Shown piece by piece: positions 24,770-32,663 of a stretch of 40,621 nt of DNA. Under the pieces are notes generated by a model. That model was given only the letters and a program-made list of their open reading frames with translations, made no database searches and was not told the origin of the DNA. This DNA comes from Betaproteobacteria bacterium SG8_41 (GTDB taxonomy: Bacteria > Pseudomonadota > Gammaproteobacteria > Burkholderiales > SG8-41), in the NCBI GenBank assembly GCA_001303585.1, contig LJTT01000029.1:1-40621 (forward strand), in the 5' to 3' direction. Within the stretch, counting starts at the first letter, position 1. Each line of letters opens with the position of its first letter. The position numbers and the translations under genes are program-made.

Positions 24770-24776
24770 TAACAAA
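24766..24776. promoter_or_regulatory. dyad TTTGTAACAAA, putative operator 2
   Basis: This is a second 11-base dyad (TTTGT, A, ACAAA) of the same TnTGTwACAnA form as the site at 24276. It lies 137 bases upstream of the ATG at 24913. The matching spacing at two genes with similar products is what makes the pair noteworthy. Confidence 0.4.
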
Positions 24777-24912
24777 CCGGCCCCGATCGGAAACAGCCGA
24801 TTTACATGCGCGGTCTAGCATGTATCGAAGCCTGAATCCATGGGGCGCCGCCGGACGCAGATGCTGATGAAAGTCAGCCGGCAACCGGCATCAACCTGAA
24901 ATGGAGGAACAC

Positions 24913-25659
24913 ATGAAAAGCATGGTAATGAGCGCACTCTTGACAGCGCTGCTCGCGAGCACGGTCGCCGTTCCGGCCGTTGCAGCCGAGCGCGAGCGCG
25001 GCATCAATGCACGCCAAGACGCGCAACAGAACCGCATCCAGCGGGGCGCGCGGCAGGGCGACCTGACGCGTGGCGAGACACGCCGCCTCCAGGGGGAGCT
25101 ACGCACCGACCGCCGTGAAGAGCGATCCTTCCGGTCTGATGGAAACTTGAGCGCCGGCGAGCGGCGGCATCTGAACCGAGATCTCAACCGGGTGCCGCGC
25201 GACGTCCATCGGCAGCGTCATGATGGCCAGCGCCGCTTCGGATATCAGGGCGCCAATCAGCGCTTCGGTTACCGCGGCCAGGGGCATGCGTTCGGGCGAC
25301 ACGGCAGCGATCGCCGATTCTGGGGCCGGGGAGCGGAGCGCCGGTTCAGCAGCCATGGCGGGCATCCCCGTTTCGGCAACCAATGGGGTCATCCCTCCAA
25401 ATCCCGGGCTTCGTCGCGTATCGACCGGTTGCAGGCCAAGCAGCACCGTCGTATCGTGCAGGGAGTGCGTTCCGGTGAGCTGACACGCCGCGAGGCAGGG
25501 CGCCTGCGCGCCGAGCAACGCGTGATCCAGCGGAAGGAGCGTGCCTATCTCGCGGATGGCCGTCTGAGCCGCGGCGAGCGGCGGGACCTCTATCGGGATC
25601 TGCGCTCTGCGAACCGACGCATCTATAAACAGACTCACGATGCCCAGACGCGGCGTTGA
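24913..25659 (+). CDS. exported protein with duplicated Arg-rich domain
   Basis: This encodes 248 residues from ATG 24913, which has GGAGGAAC just upstream (the in-frame ATG 24901 overlaps that site). A signal peptide (MKSMVMSALLTALLASTVAV) is followed by two copies of a domain of about 60 residues. Both have the plan G-LTR-E--RL--E-R---R-ER, then DG-LS-GERR-L-RDL, then HD: compare SDGNLSAGERRHLNRDL with ADGRLSRGERRDLYRDL. Between them is a Gly/Phe/Arg-rich linker with loose repeats (RFGYQG, RFGYRG, RFWGRG, RFGNQWG). The DG-LS-xER motif recalls calcium-binding EF-hand loops, but this is only a resemblance. Function unknown. Confidence 0.8.
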   Translation: MKSMVMSALLTALLASTVAVPAVAAERERGINARQDAQQNRIQRGARQGDLTRGETRRLQGELRTDRREERSFRSDGNLSAGERRHLNRDLNRVPRDVHRQRHDGQRRFGYQGANQRFGYRGQGHAFGRHGSDRRFWGRGAERRFSSHGGHPRFGNQWGHPSKSRASSRIDRLQAKQHRRIVQGVRSGELTRREAGRLRAEQRVIQRKERAYLADGRLSRGERRDLYRDLRSANRRIYKQTHDAQTRR

Positions 25660-25674
25660 TCGACGGGTGCCAAT

Positions 25675-25959
25675 GTGAAACTGCTGTTCCTGGTTGCTGT
25701 GGTGAGTGCGCTGTCGCTGCCGTCGCCGGCCGATGCCCGCGACTGGCGGCGCTCCGGCGCATTCCTGCAGACCCAGGCGCAGCAGGCCGACAGGGACCGG
25801 GATGAGAGCCGCCGAGGCAGTCGCAACGCACGGCGCGCTGAGCGTGACGACCGAAAACGGGGTGACCGTGGCCGGCTCACGGAGGAAGAGCGTCGCGACT
25901 TGCATCGCGATCTTGACCGGGCCCGTCGCGAGATCTACCGGCGCGAGCGAAGGCGCTAG
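25675..25959 (+). CDS. small exported Arg-rich protein, half-copy of the preceding domain
   Basis: This is a 94-residue protein with a signal peptide (MKLLFLVAVVSALSLPSPADA, start GTG 25675) and an extremely Arg/Asp/Glu-rich mature chain. Its C-terminal part, RGRLTEEERRDLHRDLDRA followed by RREIYRRERRR, is the same motif as the second half of each domain in the upstream protein (ERRDLYRDLRSANRRIYK). The start lies 15 bases after that gene's stop, so the two are probably co-transcribed and related by duplication. I do not recognise a named family. Confidence 0.7.
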   Translation: MKLLFLVAVVSALSLPSPADARDWRRSGAFLQTQAQQADRDRDESRRGSRNARRAERDDRKRGDRGRLTEEERRDLHRDLDRARREIYRRERRR

Positions 25960-25980
25960 CTTTCGCGACCTCGGGCGGTT

Positions 25981-26615
25981 TTGGCGCGCGCGGTCCCGCC
26001 GTCCCGGTTTGCGGCCGCCGCGGTCGTGGTCGGAAACGCAGAGATGCAGCCTTTCGCGGGCAGCAAGACGCACGCCATTTCATTGACCAATACGGAACAG
26101 TTCCACAGCTTCAAGACGCCATTTGCGCGCTCGCCCTTCGGCAATGCGATCCGCACGGCGGCGCAGGGGGCCGCCTCCCGGGCAGGCGTCGCGGCGCTGA
26201 GGGCCTCGCTGGGCGGGTTCGACACGCATAGCAACCAGTCAAACTCTCATGCGCGGCTGCACAATGAACTGGCGGAAGGGCTCGGCGCATTGCGGGCCGC
26301 CCTCCTGGAGATCGGGCGCTGGGACGGAGCGCTCGCGATGGCCTACGCCGAATTCGGCCGCCGGCCGCGCGAGAATCTGTCGCGGGGGACTGACCATGGG
26401 ACGGCCCACGCCCACTTCGTTGTGGGCGGGCGAGTGCGCGACGGGCTATACGGGCTGGCACCCGGCCTGTCGCGACTGGACGGTAACACGGCAACTTGCC
26501 ATTCGCGGTGGATTTCCGCGATCTCCGTGCAACGGTGCTCGAGGGCTGGTGCAGCGTCGATTCGGCCCCAGCCCTCAAAGGCCGCTTCAAGCCCATGGGG
26601 CTGCGGCAGACCTGA
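25981..26615 (+). pseudogene. truncated, frameshifted DUF1501 protein gene
   Basis: The frame from 25981 reads as the C-terminal part of a DUF1501 (sulfatase-like, Tat-exported) protein: SLGGFDTHSNQ, then LHNELAEGLGALRAALLEIG, AMAYAEFGRRPREN, and GTDHGTAHAHFVVGG. At about 26490 the reading frame is lost, but the family continues in the next frame as LPFAVDFRDLRATVLEGW and ends at TGA 26613. The N-terminal half, including the Tat signal, is missing. It is therefore a decayed gene. A sequencing error could explain the frameshift but not the missing start. Confidence 0.7.
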
Positions 26616-26811
26616 TGCGGCAGGGCCGCGAAGGCGCGGCCGATCCTGTCATGACGGCGTATTAGGCCGCAGGCAAGCCGCCTGAAGCCGAGGGCCGGCT
26701 TCCTCGCGTCAGTTCCGTCAAGAGGCTAAAATACCCCTTGCTGCCCGGGCCTGGACGCCCTGGGCGGGGGTATTGCAGGCTCAAGACGAATAACTCCGGG
26801 ACAACCAGGCC

Positions 26812-27942
26812 ATGTTTGCCACGCGCATCCGACAGAAAGACGGCATTTTCTATTTTGCGAGTTGCCCCGCGAAGGACATCCTGGGCAAGGTGAGGTTCAT
26901 CAGCCGCTATTACGGGGAGGGTGAGCAGATCGCGCCGCAGGTCATATCGCAAAGCGACGAGATCGCCCAGTTCATCGCCCGTATCGAGCACAACGACGCC
27001 GCTTTCCAGCGACAGCTGTCCCGCGCGAAGGTCAGGGCGCTCAAGAACTTCTACGAGATGGCGGTGAGCCAGCCGCCGATACCCGGCACGGTGCTGCTGT
27101 TCACGCACGAAAAGCTCTCGTTCCAGGCGCTGAACGGCGAGCACAGCGTCGGTCGCCTGCAGGAGCCTCAGTCGAAGTACCTCATCATCGACGGCCAGCA
27201 CCGTCTGGCGGCGCTGCATTTCTATCTGCGCGAGCGGCCGGGCGAGGGCAGCAACATCCACGTGCCGTGCATCATCTTCGATGGCCGGAGCGAGGACTTT
27301 GCGGCCGAGATGTTCGTCATCATCAATTCCACGCCCACGCGGATCAACAAGAGCCACCTCGTGGATCTCTATGAGCGCATCTCCTGGGCTGATCCGGACC
27401 GGCGCTTCGCGGCGCGCCTGGTGGAGAAGCTCTACAGCGAGGGTGACAGCCCGCTCCGGTACCGCATCAACCGCCTTGGGGGGCGCAGCCAGCAGGACAA
27501 GTGGATCCTGCAGGCTGAGCTATTCAACGAACTGCACCGCTGGGTGAGCGGCGAATGGCGCAAGATCCAGCGTGCGTCGAATGTCACGCGCGAGGCCGAC
27601 CGGTATTATGCGATCGTTAGGGATTTCCTGAAGGCCGCGCAGCGGGTCTGGGGCACCGGCTGGGGCCACCCCAACTATATGGTTACCAAGCCGGTGACGT
27701 TGAAAGCCATGATTCGCGTGTGCGCCGACCTCGCCCGCGACGATGCCGATCCGGCCGACGGGCGGCAGCAGCGCTGGGAGGCCCGGCTTGCGCCGTGGAC
27801 CGAGAAGGCGCGCGAGTTTCGCGTCGAGGGCTTCTACGAGCGCTTCCCGGCAAAGGGGCAGATCGAGCGCGTTGCCCGCATCCATCGCGACCTCGCCCGG
27901 CTCGCGCACATCGAGCCGCGTGCGCGGGGCAAAGCCGACTGA
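26812..27942 (+). CDS. orphan DGQHR-domain protein (DndB-like)
   Basis: This is a 376-residue protein of the DGQHR family. The defining motif is in YLIIDGQHRLAALHFYLRE (about residue 123), and the N-terminal strand pattern (MFATRIRQKDGIFYFASCPA) and FVIINSTPTRINKSHLVDLY block match DndB-type proteins with a ParB-like fold. In phosphorothioate systems DndB is a DNA-binding repressor of the dnd genes, but no dnd, ssp or restriction gene is near here. It stands alone, preceded by a dead DUF1501 gene and followed by a palindrome-rich gap. A regulatory or defence role is possible but not shown by context. Confidence 0.8.
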   Translation: MFATRIRQKDGIFYFASCPAKDILGKVRFISRYYGEGEQIAPQVISQSDEIAQFIARIEHNDAAFQRQLSRAKVRALKNFYEMAVSQPPIPGTVLLFTHEKLSFQALNGEHSVGRLQEPQSKYLIIDGQHRLAALHFYLRERPGEGSNIHVPCIIFDGRSEDFAAEMFVIINSTPTRINKSHLVDLYERISWADPDRRFAARLVEKLYSEGDSPLRYRINRLGGRSQQDKWILQAELFNELHRWVSGEWRKIQRASNVTREADRYYAIVRDFLKAAQRVWGTGWGHPNYMVTKPVTLKAMIRVCADLARDDADPADGRQQRWEARLAPWTEKAREFRVEGFYERFPAKGQIERVARIHRDLARLAHIEPRARGKAD

Positions 27943-28281
27943 ACAAGGGACTTCCTGAGCCGCTATCCGACGGCTAACTCGGCCTTGCCCGTCTGTATCG
28001 GCTCACGGATCACCGCCGCGGCCTCTGATCAGTTCTTGGCGAGTATCTGGGCAGATTGCGTCGGCCCCTTGACCACCTAAGGGGCCACCTCCCCGCTGAA
28101 GCGGGGCGGCGGTCGAGGTGGAGCAGGGTCCCCAATCTCGAATTGGGAATGCGACCCGAGACAGACGCAAAGGGACCGCCTGCCGCCTTCGACCGCCTGC
28201 GAGGTCAGATCCCCGAGCAAAAAATAATGCCGGGGCCCCTCGTACACTCTACGGCGGTCCCCTGTTCCACCCCTCGGTGTT
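27943..28281. repeat. palindrome-rich intergenic region
   Basis: No gene is seen between the convergent DGQHR and ridA genes. The region holds stacked perfect hairpins: GGCCCCTT/AAGGGGCC (28063-28086, loop of 8), CCCCGC-TGAA-GCGGGG (28091-28106) and CCCAAT/ATTGGG (28131-28147). A 9-bp inverted repeat, GGGACCGCC at 28172-28180 and GGCGGTCCC at 28253-28261, encloses a further segment. The first two could act as terminators, but neither is followed by a T-run. Confidence 0.65.
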
Positions 28282-28635
28282 CTACTTGGCGGCGGTGACC
28301 ATGATCTCGACGAGCGTGTCGGGAGTGCCAAGGCGCGATTCCACGCATGCCCGCGCCGGCTTGTTCTCGGGGTCCACCCAGGCTTTCCAGGCGGCGTCCA
28401 TCTGCTCTTTTTGCCGCATGTCTGTCAGCCAGACGGTCGCGGTCAGCAAACGTGACTTGTTGGTGCCACCGAGCGCCAGGAAAGCGTCGATCTTCGTGAG
28501 GATTTCTTCGGTCTGTTCCTTGCAGGAAGCGGACCGGTTATCGGCGGTCGTGCCCGCGATATAGACAACGCTGCCGTGCTCGACAACCCGGGAGTGAACG
28601 GGTCCTGTCTGATGCCGTTTGATGGTATTGCTCAT
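28282..28635 (-). CDS. RidA family protein
   Basis: This is a 117-residue single-domain protein of the RidA/YjgF/UK114 family, which hydrolyses reactive enamine/imine intermediates. Family landmarks are VYIAGTTADN, EQTEEILTKIDAFLALGGT, RLLTATVWLTDMRQKEQMDAAW and the C-terminal RACVESRLGTPDTLVEIMV with the conserved Arg of the ligand pocket (ARACVE). The ribosome-binding site GAGGAG precedes the ATG. It is divergent from the CoA-transferase gene; specific members often serve a catabolic pathway, but none is evident here. Confidence 0.9.
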   Translation of the reverse strand: MSNTIKRHQTGPVHSRVVEHGSVVYIAGTTADNRSASCKEQTEEILTKIDAFLALGGTNKSRLLTATVWLTDMRQKEQMDAAWKAWVDPENKPARACVESRLGTPDTLVEIMVTAAK

Positions 28636-28947
28636 GGGTTGCTCCTCGTGGTGGAAAAGGACCTGACGGTCGGCTCAGGTCTTGATCGATTTTCCTATTG
28701 CCTCGAGCGATTGACAACGGCGCGCGGCGGGACCCCTCAGCGCTAACAGGAAAGCACTACGCATCCTTCCAGCTTTCGGTGACCCCAAAGATCATTAGCC
28801 ACGCAATCACACGGAAATACACGAACCAAGGCCCGAGCCGGGAAGCACGCTGCAGATCAATAACAATTCCCGTTCGCTTCCGTGTCTTCCCGCTGCTGTC
28901 GTGTTTTTGGGATAGCTTGTAGTATCGGGCCTCTCGGGAGGGCAATT
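28636..28947. repeat. gap with inverted CACGGAA-type repeats
   Basis: This 312-base gap separates the divergent genes ridA and CoA-transferase. It carries an imperfect inverted repeat: CACACGGAAATACACGAACC near 28808-28827 and, in the opposite sense, CGCTTCCGTGTCTTCCCG near 28875-28892 followed by GTCGTGTTTTT. The units are about eight bases (CACGGAAA, TACACGAA). Promoters for both genes must lie here but no convincing pair was found. Confidence 0.5.
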
Positions 28948-30156
28948 ATGCGGCAAGCGCTGCCCCTGGCGGGGGTGAGGGTCGTCGAGTTCGTGCACAT
29001 GGTCATGGGGCCGACGTGCGGGCTCGTGCTGGCCGACCTCGGGGCGGAAGTGATCAAGGTCGAGCCGCTCGATGGCGATCACACGCGCAAGCTGGTCGCG
29101 TCCGGTGCCGGTTTTTTCCCCACCTACAACCGCAACAAGAAGAGCTTCGCAGTCGATCTCAAGGCGCCGCAAGGCCGCGAGGCGGTCCTCAGGCTCATCC
29201 AGAGCGCCGACGTCGTCTCGGAGAATTTCCGTCCAGGGGCAATGGAGAAGCTCGGACTGGGCTACAAGGCCCTGAAGGAGCTCAAACCGGACCTTATCTA
29301 CTGTTCTCACAAAGGCTTCCTCACGGGGCCGTACGAGAACCGCACCGCGCTCGACGAGGTGGTGCAGATGATGGGCGGGCTCGCCTACATGACGGGAGGG
29401 CGTCACGGTCCCCTGCGCGCAGGTGCTTCGGTCAACGACGTCATGGGCGGGATGTTCGGGGCCATCGGGATCCTGGCGGCGCTCTACCAGCGCAAGGGCA
29501 CTGGCGCGGGGCAGGAAGTGAAGAGCGCGCTTTTCGAGAACAATGTGTTCCTCGTCGCGCAGCACATGCTCGAAAGCGTCGCGACGGGAACCCCGGCCGT
29601 GCCGATGCCGGACCGCATCCGCGCGTGGGCCGTCTATGACACGTTCGACACCGCCGACGGGGAAAAGATGTTCGTCGGCGTGGTGACGGACTCGCAGTGG
29701 AAGATTTTCTGCGAGGCGTTTGAGCTGCGTGACTTTCTCGCCGATCCCGGGCTCAAAACCAACCCGCAGCGCGTGGAGGCGCGCAGTCGCATCATTCCCG
29801 TCGTCGCTGGCGTCTTTCGGGGCCTGACCAAGGCCGAAGCGATGCGGCGCTGCGAGCGGCTCGGATTGCCCTTTGCCCCGATCACGCGGCCCGAGGAATT
29901 GGTCGACGATCCCCACCTCAATGCATCAGGCGGGCTCGTGCCCCTGAAGCTTCCGAACGGCATGATGAGCAAGGTGCCCATCCTGCCCCTTGAAATGGAC
30001 GGGCGCCGGCTTGGCAGCCAGCGTGGATTGCCGCGCGTAGGCGAGCATACCCGAGATTTGCTGCTGGAACTGGGTTACGGTGAGGCGGACATCGAACGGC
30101 TCGTCGCGGCGAACGTTATTCCGGCGGCAGCGCGCGCGGCCCGGCGCGGCAACTAG
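28948..30156 (+). CDS. family III CoA-transferase (CaiB/BaiF)
   Basis: This is a 402-residue CoA-transferase of the CaiB/BaiF family, which moves CoA between carboxylic acids. The conserved N-terminus is LPLAGVRVVEFVHMVMGPT, then LADLGAEVIKVEPLDGDHTRKL, NRNKKSFAVDLKAPQGREAV, and the catalytic-Asp region LTGPYENRTALDEVVQ (Asp in ALDEV). ATG 28948 is preferred because GGGAGGG precedes it; an ATG at 28882 would add an unrelated extension. The acid substrate cannot be told from the sequence. Its TAG stop overlaps the stop of the convergent membrane-protein gene. Confidence 0.92.
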   Translation: MRQALPLAGVRVVEFVHMVMGPTCGLVLADLGAEVIKVEPLDGDHTRKLVASGAGFFPTYNRNKKSFAVDLKAPQGREAVLRLIQSADVVSENFRPGAMEKLGLGYKALKELKPDLIYCSHKGFLTGPYENRTALDEVVQMMGGLAYMTGGRHGPLRAGASVNDVMGGMFGAIGILAALYQRKGTGAGQEVKSALFENNVFLVAQHMLESVATGTPAVPMPDRIRAWAVYDTFDTADGEKMFVGVVTDSQWKIFCEAFELRDFLADPGLKTNPQRVEARSRIIPVVAGVFRGLTKAEAMRRCERLGLPFAPITRPEELVDDPHLNASGGLVPLKLPNGMMSKVPILPLEMDGRRLGSQRGLPRVGEHTRDLLLELGYGEADIERLVAANVIPAAARAARRGN

Positions 30157-30389
30157 AGCCGGCCGTTGATCCAGAAGTAGCCGATGAAGTACACCCCCGT
30201 GGCCATCAGGGTGTAGATAAAAATATTGGGGAGTTGCTTGAGCCGCCCGTGCGCCAGGCGGTTCTCGCGCCACATGCGAATCAATATGATGGCGGCGAAT
30301 GTGACCGGGATCGCAATGAGCGGGTACTGAACGTGCAGCTCGAAGATGTTACCGAACGCCATTTCGAGCCAGCCATCATCCCGGAACAT
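30153..30389 (-). CDS. small membrane protein, start uncertain
   Basis: From ATG 30389 this encodes 78 residues with two membrane helices (PLIAIPVTFAAIILIRMW and IFIYTLMATGVYFIGYFW). The frame stays open upstream to a stop at 30483-30485, and the 31 added residues look real: they include a further helix (ATVILVLAGIGGISFHMF) after an amphipathic start KTLKQILEYIE. That extension has no ATG, GTG or TTG; only CTG 30482 is a candidate. The protein may therefore use a CTG start and have three helices. Its stop overlaps the CoA-transferase stop in a convergent arrangement. No family recognised. Confidence 0.6.
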   Translation of the reverse strand: MFRDDGWLEMAFGNIFELHVQYPLIAIPVTFAAIILIRMWRENRLAHGRLKQLPNIFIYTLMATGVYFIGYFWINGRL

Positions 30390-30658
30390 GTGGAATGAAA
30401 TCCCTCCGATCCCGGCGAGAACGAGGATGACGGTCGCGAACGATTCGATGTATTCGAGAATCTGTTTCAGGGTTTTCTCCAGTCAGCCCGCGCGGCCACA
30501 ACCCGGCCTACCGCGCGGCATATTGTAACAGCGCCAACTCCGTGGCTGCGTGACGTATTCATCAGTCCCCCGTCTGGTCTGTCAGGCCGTTCCCGGGGCA
30601 GCCCGACGCGGGCAATTTGTGGGCTAGAATCAAGGCTTCCCCGATTGGCGCTTACCGC

Positions 30659-31336
30659 TTGAAGATCCTGGCCCTGGACACCACGACCGAGTACTGTTCC
30701 GTTGCCTTGTGGCAGAACGGCGGCGTCGACACGCGCGAGGCGATGGCGGGGCAGGCTCATTCGCAATTGCTGCTTCCCATGGTGGACGACCTCCTGCGGC
30801 AGCACGCGGTTTTTCTGAAGGATCTTGACGGGATTGCCTTCGGGCGGGGGCCGGGTTCATTTACCGGCTTGCGCATCGCATGCGGCGTGGCGCAGGGTCT
30901 CGCGTTCGGCGCGGGCGTCCCGGTGGTGGGCGTCAGTACGCTGCTGGCGCTCGCCGAGGCAGTGCGATCAGATCATGCAGTCTGCTGTCTCGATGCCCGT
31001 ATGGGCGAGATTTACCATGCGGCCTATGCCCGCTCGGAAGAAGAGTGGCGGGCAGTGCATGAGGCGAGCTTGTGCGCACCTGACGCCGTGCCGTTGCTCC
31101 CTGAGGGCGCGTGGACGGGCTGCGGCAGCGGTTTTGCCGCGCATGGTGAGGCCTTGAAAAGGCGTTACGAGGGCTGCCTGGCCGAGGTCAGGCCCGAAGT
31201 GTATCCGCACGCGCGGGAAATCGCGCGGCTTGGCGTGCGCGAGTTCGAGCGCGGCAGGGGCGTGCCGGCAGAGCAGGCGTTGCCGGTATACATCCGGGAC
31301 AAGGTTGCTTTGCGGACCGATGAGCGCACAACTTGA
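30659..31336 (+). CDS. tsaB: tRNA threonylcarbamoyladenosine biosynthesis protein TsaB
   Basis: This 225-residue protein is the non-catalytic ASKHA-fold partner of TsaD in t6A tRNA modification. The family start KILALDTTTEYCSVALW is intact, and the conserved AFGRGPGSFTGLRI block (about residue 59) follows. TTG 30659 is the start, because it falls exactly before KILALDTT; the ATG at 30617 would add an unrelated extension. The next gene, rimI, overlaps its end by 17 bases, the usual tsaB-rimI arrangement. Confidence 0.92.
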   Translation: MKILALDTTTEYCSVALWQNGGVDTREAMAGQAHSQLLLPMVDDLLRQHAVFLKDLDGIAFGRGPGSFTGLRIACGVAQGLAFGAGVPVVGVSTLLALAEAVRSDHAVCCLDARMGEIYHAAYARSEEEWRAVHEASLCAPDAVPLLPEGAWTGCGSGFAAHGEALKRRYEGCLAEVRPEVYPHAREIARLGVREFERGRGVPAEQALPVYIRDKVALRTDERTT

Positions 31337-31784
31337 TTCTCTTCCGCGCTATCGGCGCATGACCCCGTCCGACCTGGACGCGGTCACCGTGATCGAGGCG
31401 GAGGCCTATCCGCATCCGTGGACGCGAGGCAACTTCAGCGACTCGCTCGAGGCGGGCTATCATTGCTGGGTCGTCGAATGCGGTGGCGCGACCGCCGGCT
31501 ATACGGTGGTCATGATCGCGGCGGGCGAGGCGCACCTCCTCAACCTTACCGTTGGCGCGTCAATGCAGAGGCGGGGAGTAGGACGGGAGTTGCTCAATTT
31601 TGTCCTCAAGCTGGCGCGCGATTACGGAGCGCAGCGCATGTTTTTGGAAGTCCGGCCATCGAACACGGCGGCGCGTTCTCTCTACGCATCTGCGGGGTTT
31701 TCGGAGATCGCGGTACGGCGGGACTACTACCCGGCTGGTGAGGGGCGCGAAGATGCCGTCGTATTGGAGCTTGCGCTCCTCTGA
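31320..31784 (+). CDS. rimI: ribosomal protein S18-alanine N-acetyltransferase
   Basis: This is a 154-residue GNAT acetyltransferase. The acetyl-CoA loop is MQRRGVGRELLNFVL, preceded by AHLLNLTVGAS and followed by MFLEVRPSNTAARSLYASAGF, which matches RimI closely, including the YYPAGEGREDAVVLEL end. RimI acetylates the N-terminus of ribosomal protein S18. ATG 31320 overlaps tsaB; an upstream in-frame start at 31230 lies wholly inside tsaB and is rejected. The uracil-DNA glycosylase gene follows after 81 bases. Confidence 0.92.
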   Translation: MSAQLDSLPRYRRMTPSDLDAVTVIEAEAYPHPWTRGNFSDSLEAGYHCWVVECGGATAGYTVVMIAAGEAHLLNLTVGASMQRRGVGRELLNFVLKLARDYGAQRMFLEVRPSNTAARSLYASAGFSEIAVRRDYYPAGEGREDAVVLELALL

Positions 31785-31865
31785 AAAGTGCCCCGTGATT
31801 GTTGTATTGTTTTGCTCCATTTGTCCCGCCGGATTCGGTAGGTGCGAGGTTAGCTCGAGGCATTA

Positions 31866-32660
31866 ATGGTAAAGACGCGACGCGAGCTCATACTGGAAGA
31901 GATGGGCCTCACGCCGATCTGGCGCTTGCGCGGGTCCGCTGCGGCGAAGGAGGGTGACGGCGCTGTCGACGCCGAGACAGGGGTGCTCGACCAGGCCTCC
32001 GCGGCGTCGGGTCGCCGGTCATCGGTCACTGGTCACGCTTTTCCAGCCGAAGCGGCTGACAGCCGGGCCGCCGCAATCATGGGCCTCGACTGGCCTTCGA
32101 TCAAGGCCCGGGTCGCCACGTGCACCGATTGCGCTTTGCACCAGAAGCGCACCAAGACCGTGTTTGGCGTGGGCGATGAGAACGCGGACTGGCTGTTCGT
32201 GGGCGAAGGGCCGGGCGCCGACGAAGACGCGCAGGGGGAACCGTTCGTGGGGCAGGCGGGAAAGCTGCTCGACAACATGCTCGCCGCAATCCGGCTCAGG
32301 CGGGGGGAGAACGTCTACATCGCCAACTGCGTCAAGTGCCGCCCTCCCGGAAACCGCAATCCCGAGCCAGGCGAACTGCATGCGTGCGAACCTTATCTGC
32401 ATCGCCAGATCGAGCTGATCGGACCGAAGCTCATCGTGGCGCTGGGCAAGGTGGCGGTGTCCAATCTGCTCGCGACCGACGCGAGCATCGCCAGCCTGCG
32501 GGGCAAGATTCACCAGTATCGGGGCATTCCGTTGATCGTCACCTACCACCCGGCCTACCTCTTGCGTAGCCTGCCGGACAAGTCAAAAGCCTGGGTCGAT
32601 CTCTGTTTCGCCGTGCGCGCCATGACGGACTTGCAGGACAACAGCGCGTCTGCCAGATAA
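31866..32660 (+). CDS. family 4 uracil-DNA glycosylase
   Basis: This 264-residue enzyme removes uracil from DNA. The catalytic loop is [17 protein letters not shown] (about residue 113) and the DNA-binding motif is HPAYLLRS. Four cysteines in the spacing of the 4Fe-4S cluster of thermophile UDGa proteins are present (Cys86, Cys89, Cys158, Cys174). The first 75 residues are a variable linker, and part of it, [10 protein letters not shown] (residues 49-58), is encoded by four GGTCACT-type heptads. Its position after rimI is a common betaproteobacterial arrangement. Confidence 0.9.
   Translation: MVKTRRELILEEMGLTPIWRLRGSAAAKEGDGAVDAETGVLDQASAASGRRSSVTGHAFPAEAADSRAAAIMGLDWPSIKARVATCTDCALHQKRTKTVFGVGDENADWLFVGEGPGADEDAQGEPFVGQAGKLLDNMLAAIRLRRGENVYIANCVKCRPPGNRNPEPGELHACEPYLHRQIELIGPKLIVALGKVAVSNLLATDASIASLRGKIHQYRGIPLIVTYHPAYLLRSLPDKSKAWVDLCFAVRAMTDLQDNSASAR
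32010..32037. repeat. four GGTCACT heptads inside the UDG gene
   Basis: Four exact seven-base units, GGTCGCC, GGTCATC, GGTCACT, GGTCACG, lie in the coding sequence of the uracil-DNA glycosylase. Their complement (CGTGACC, AGTGACC, GATGACC) is the GTGACC flavour found in the gaps at 23.4, 32.7 and 40.5 kb. They are translated as GRRSSVTGH in the variable linker. Confidence 0.85.
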
Positions 32661-32663
32661 TGC

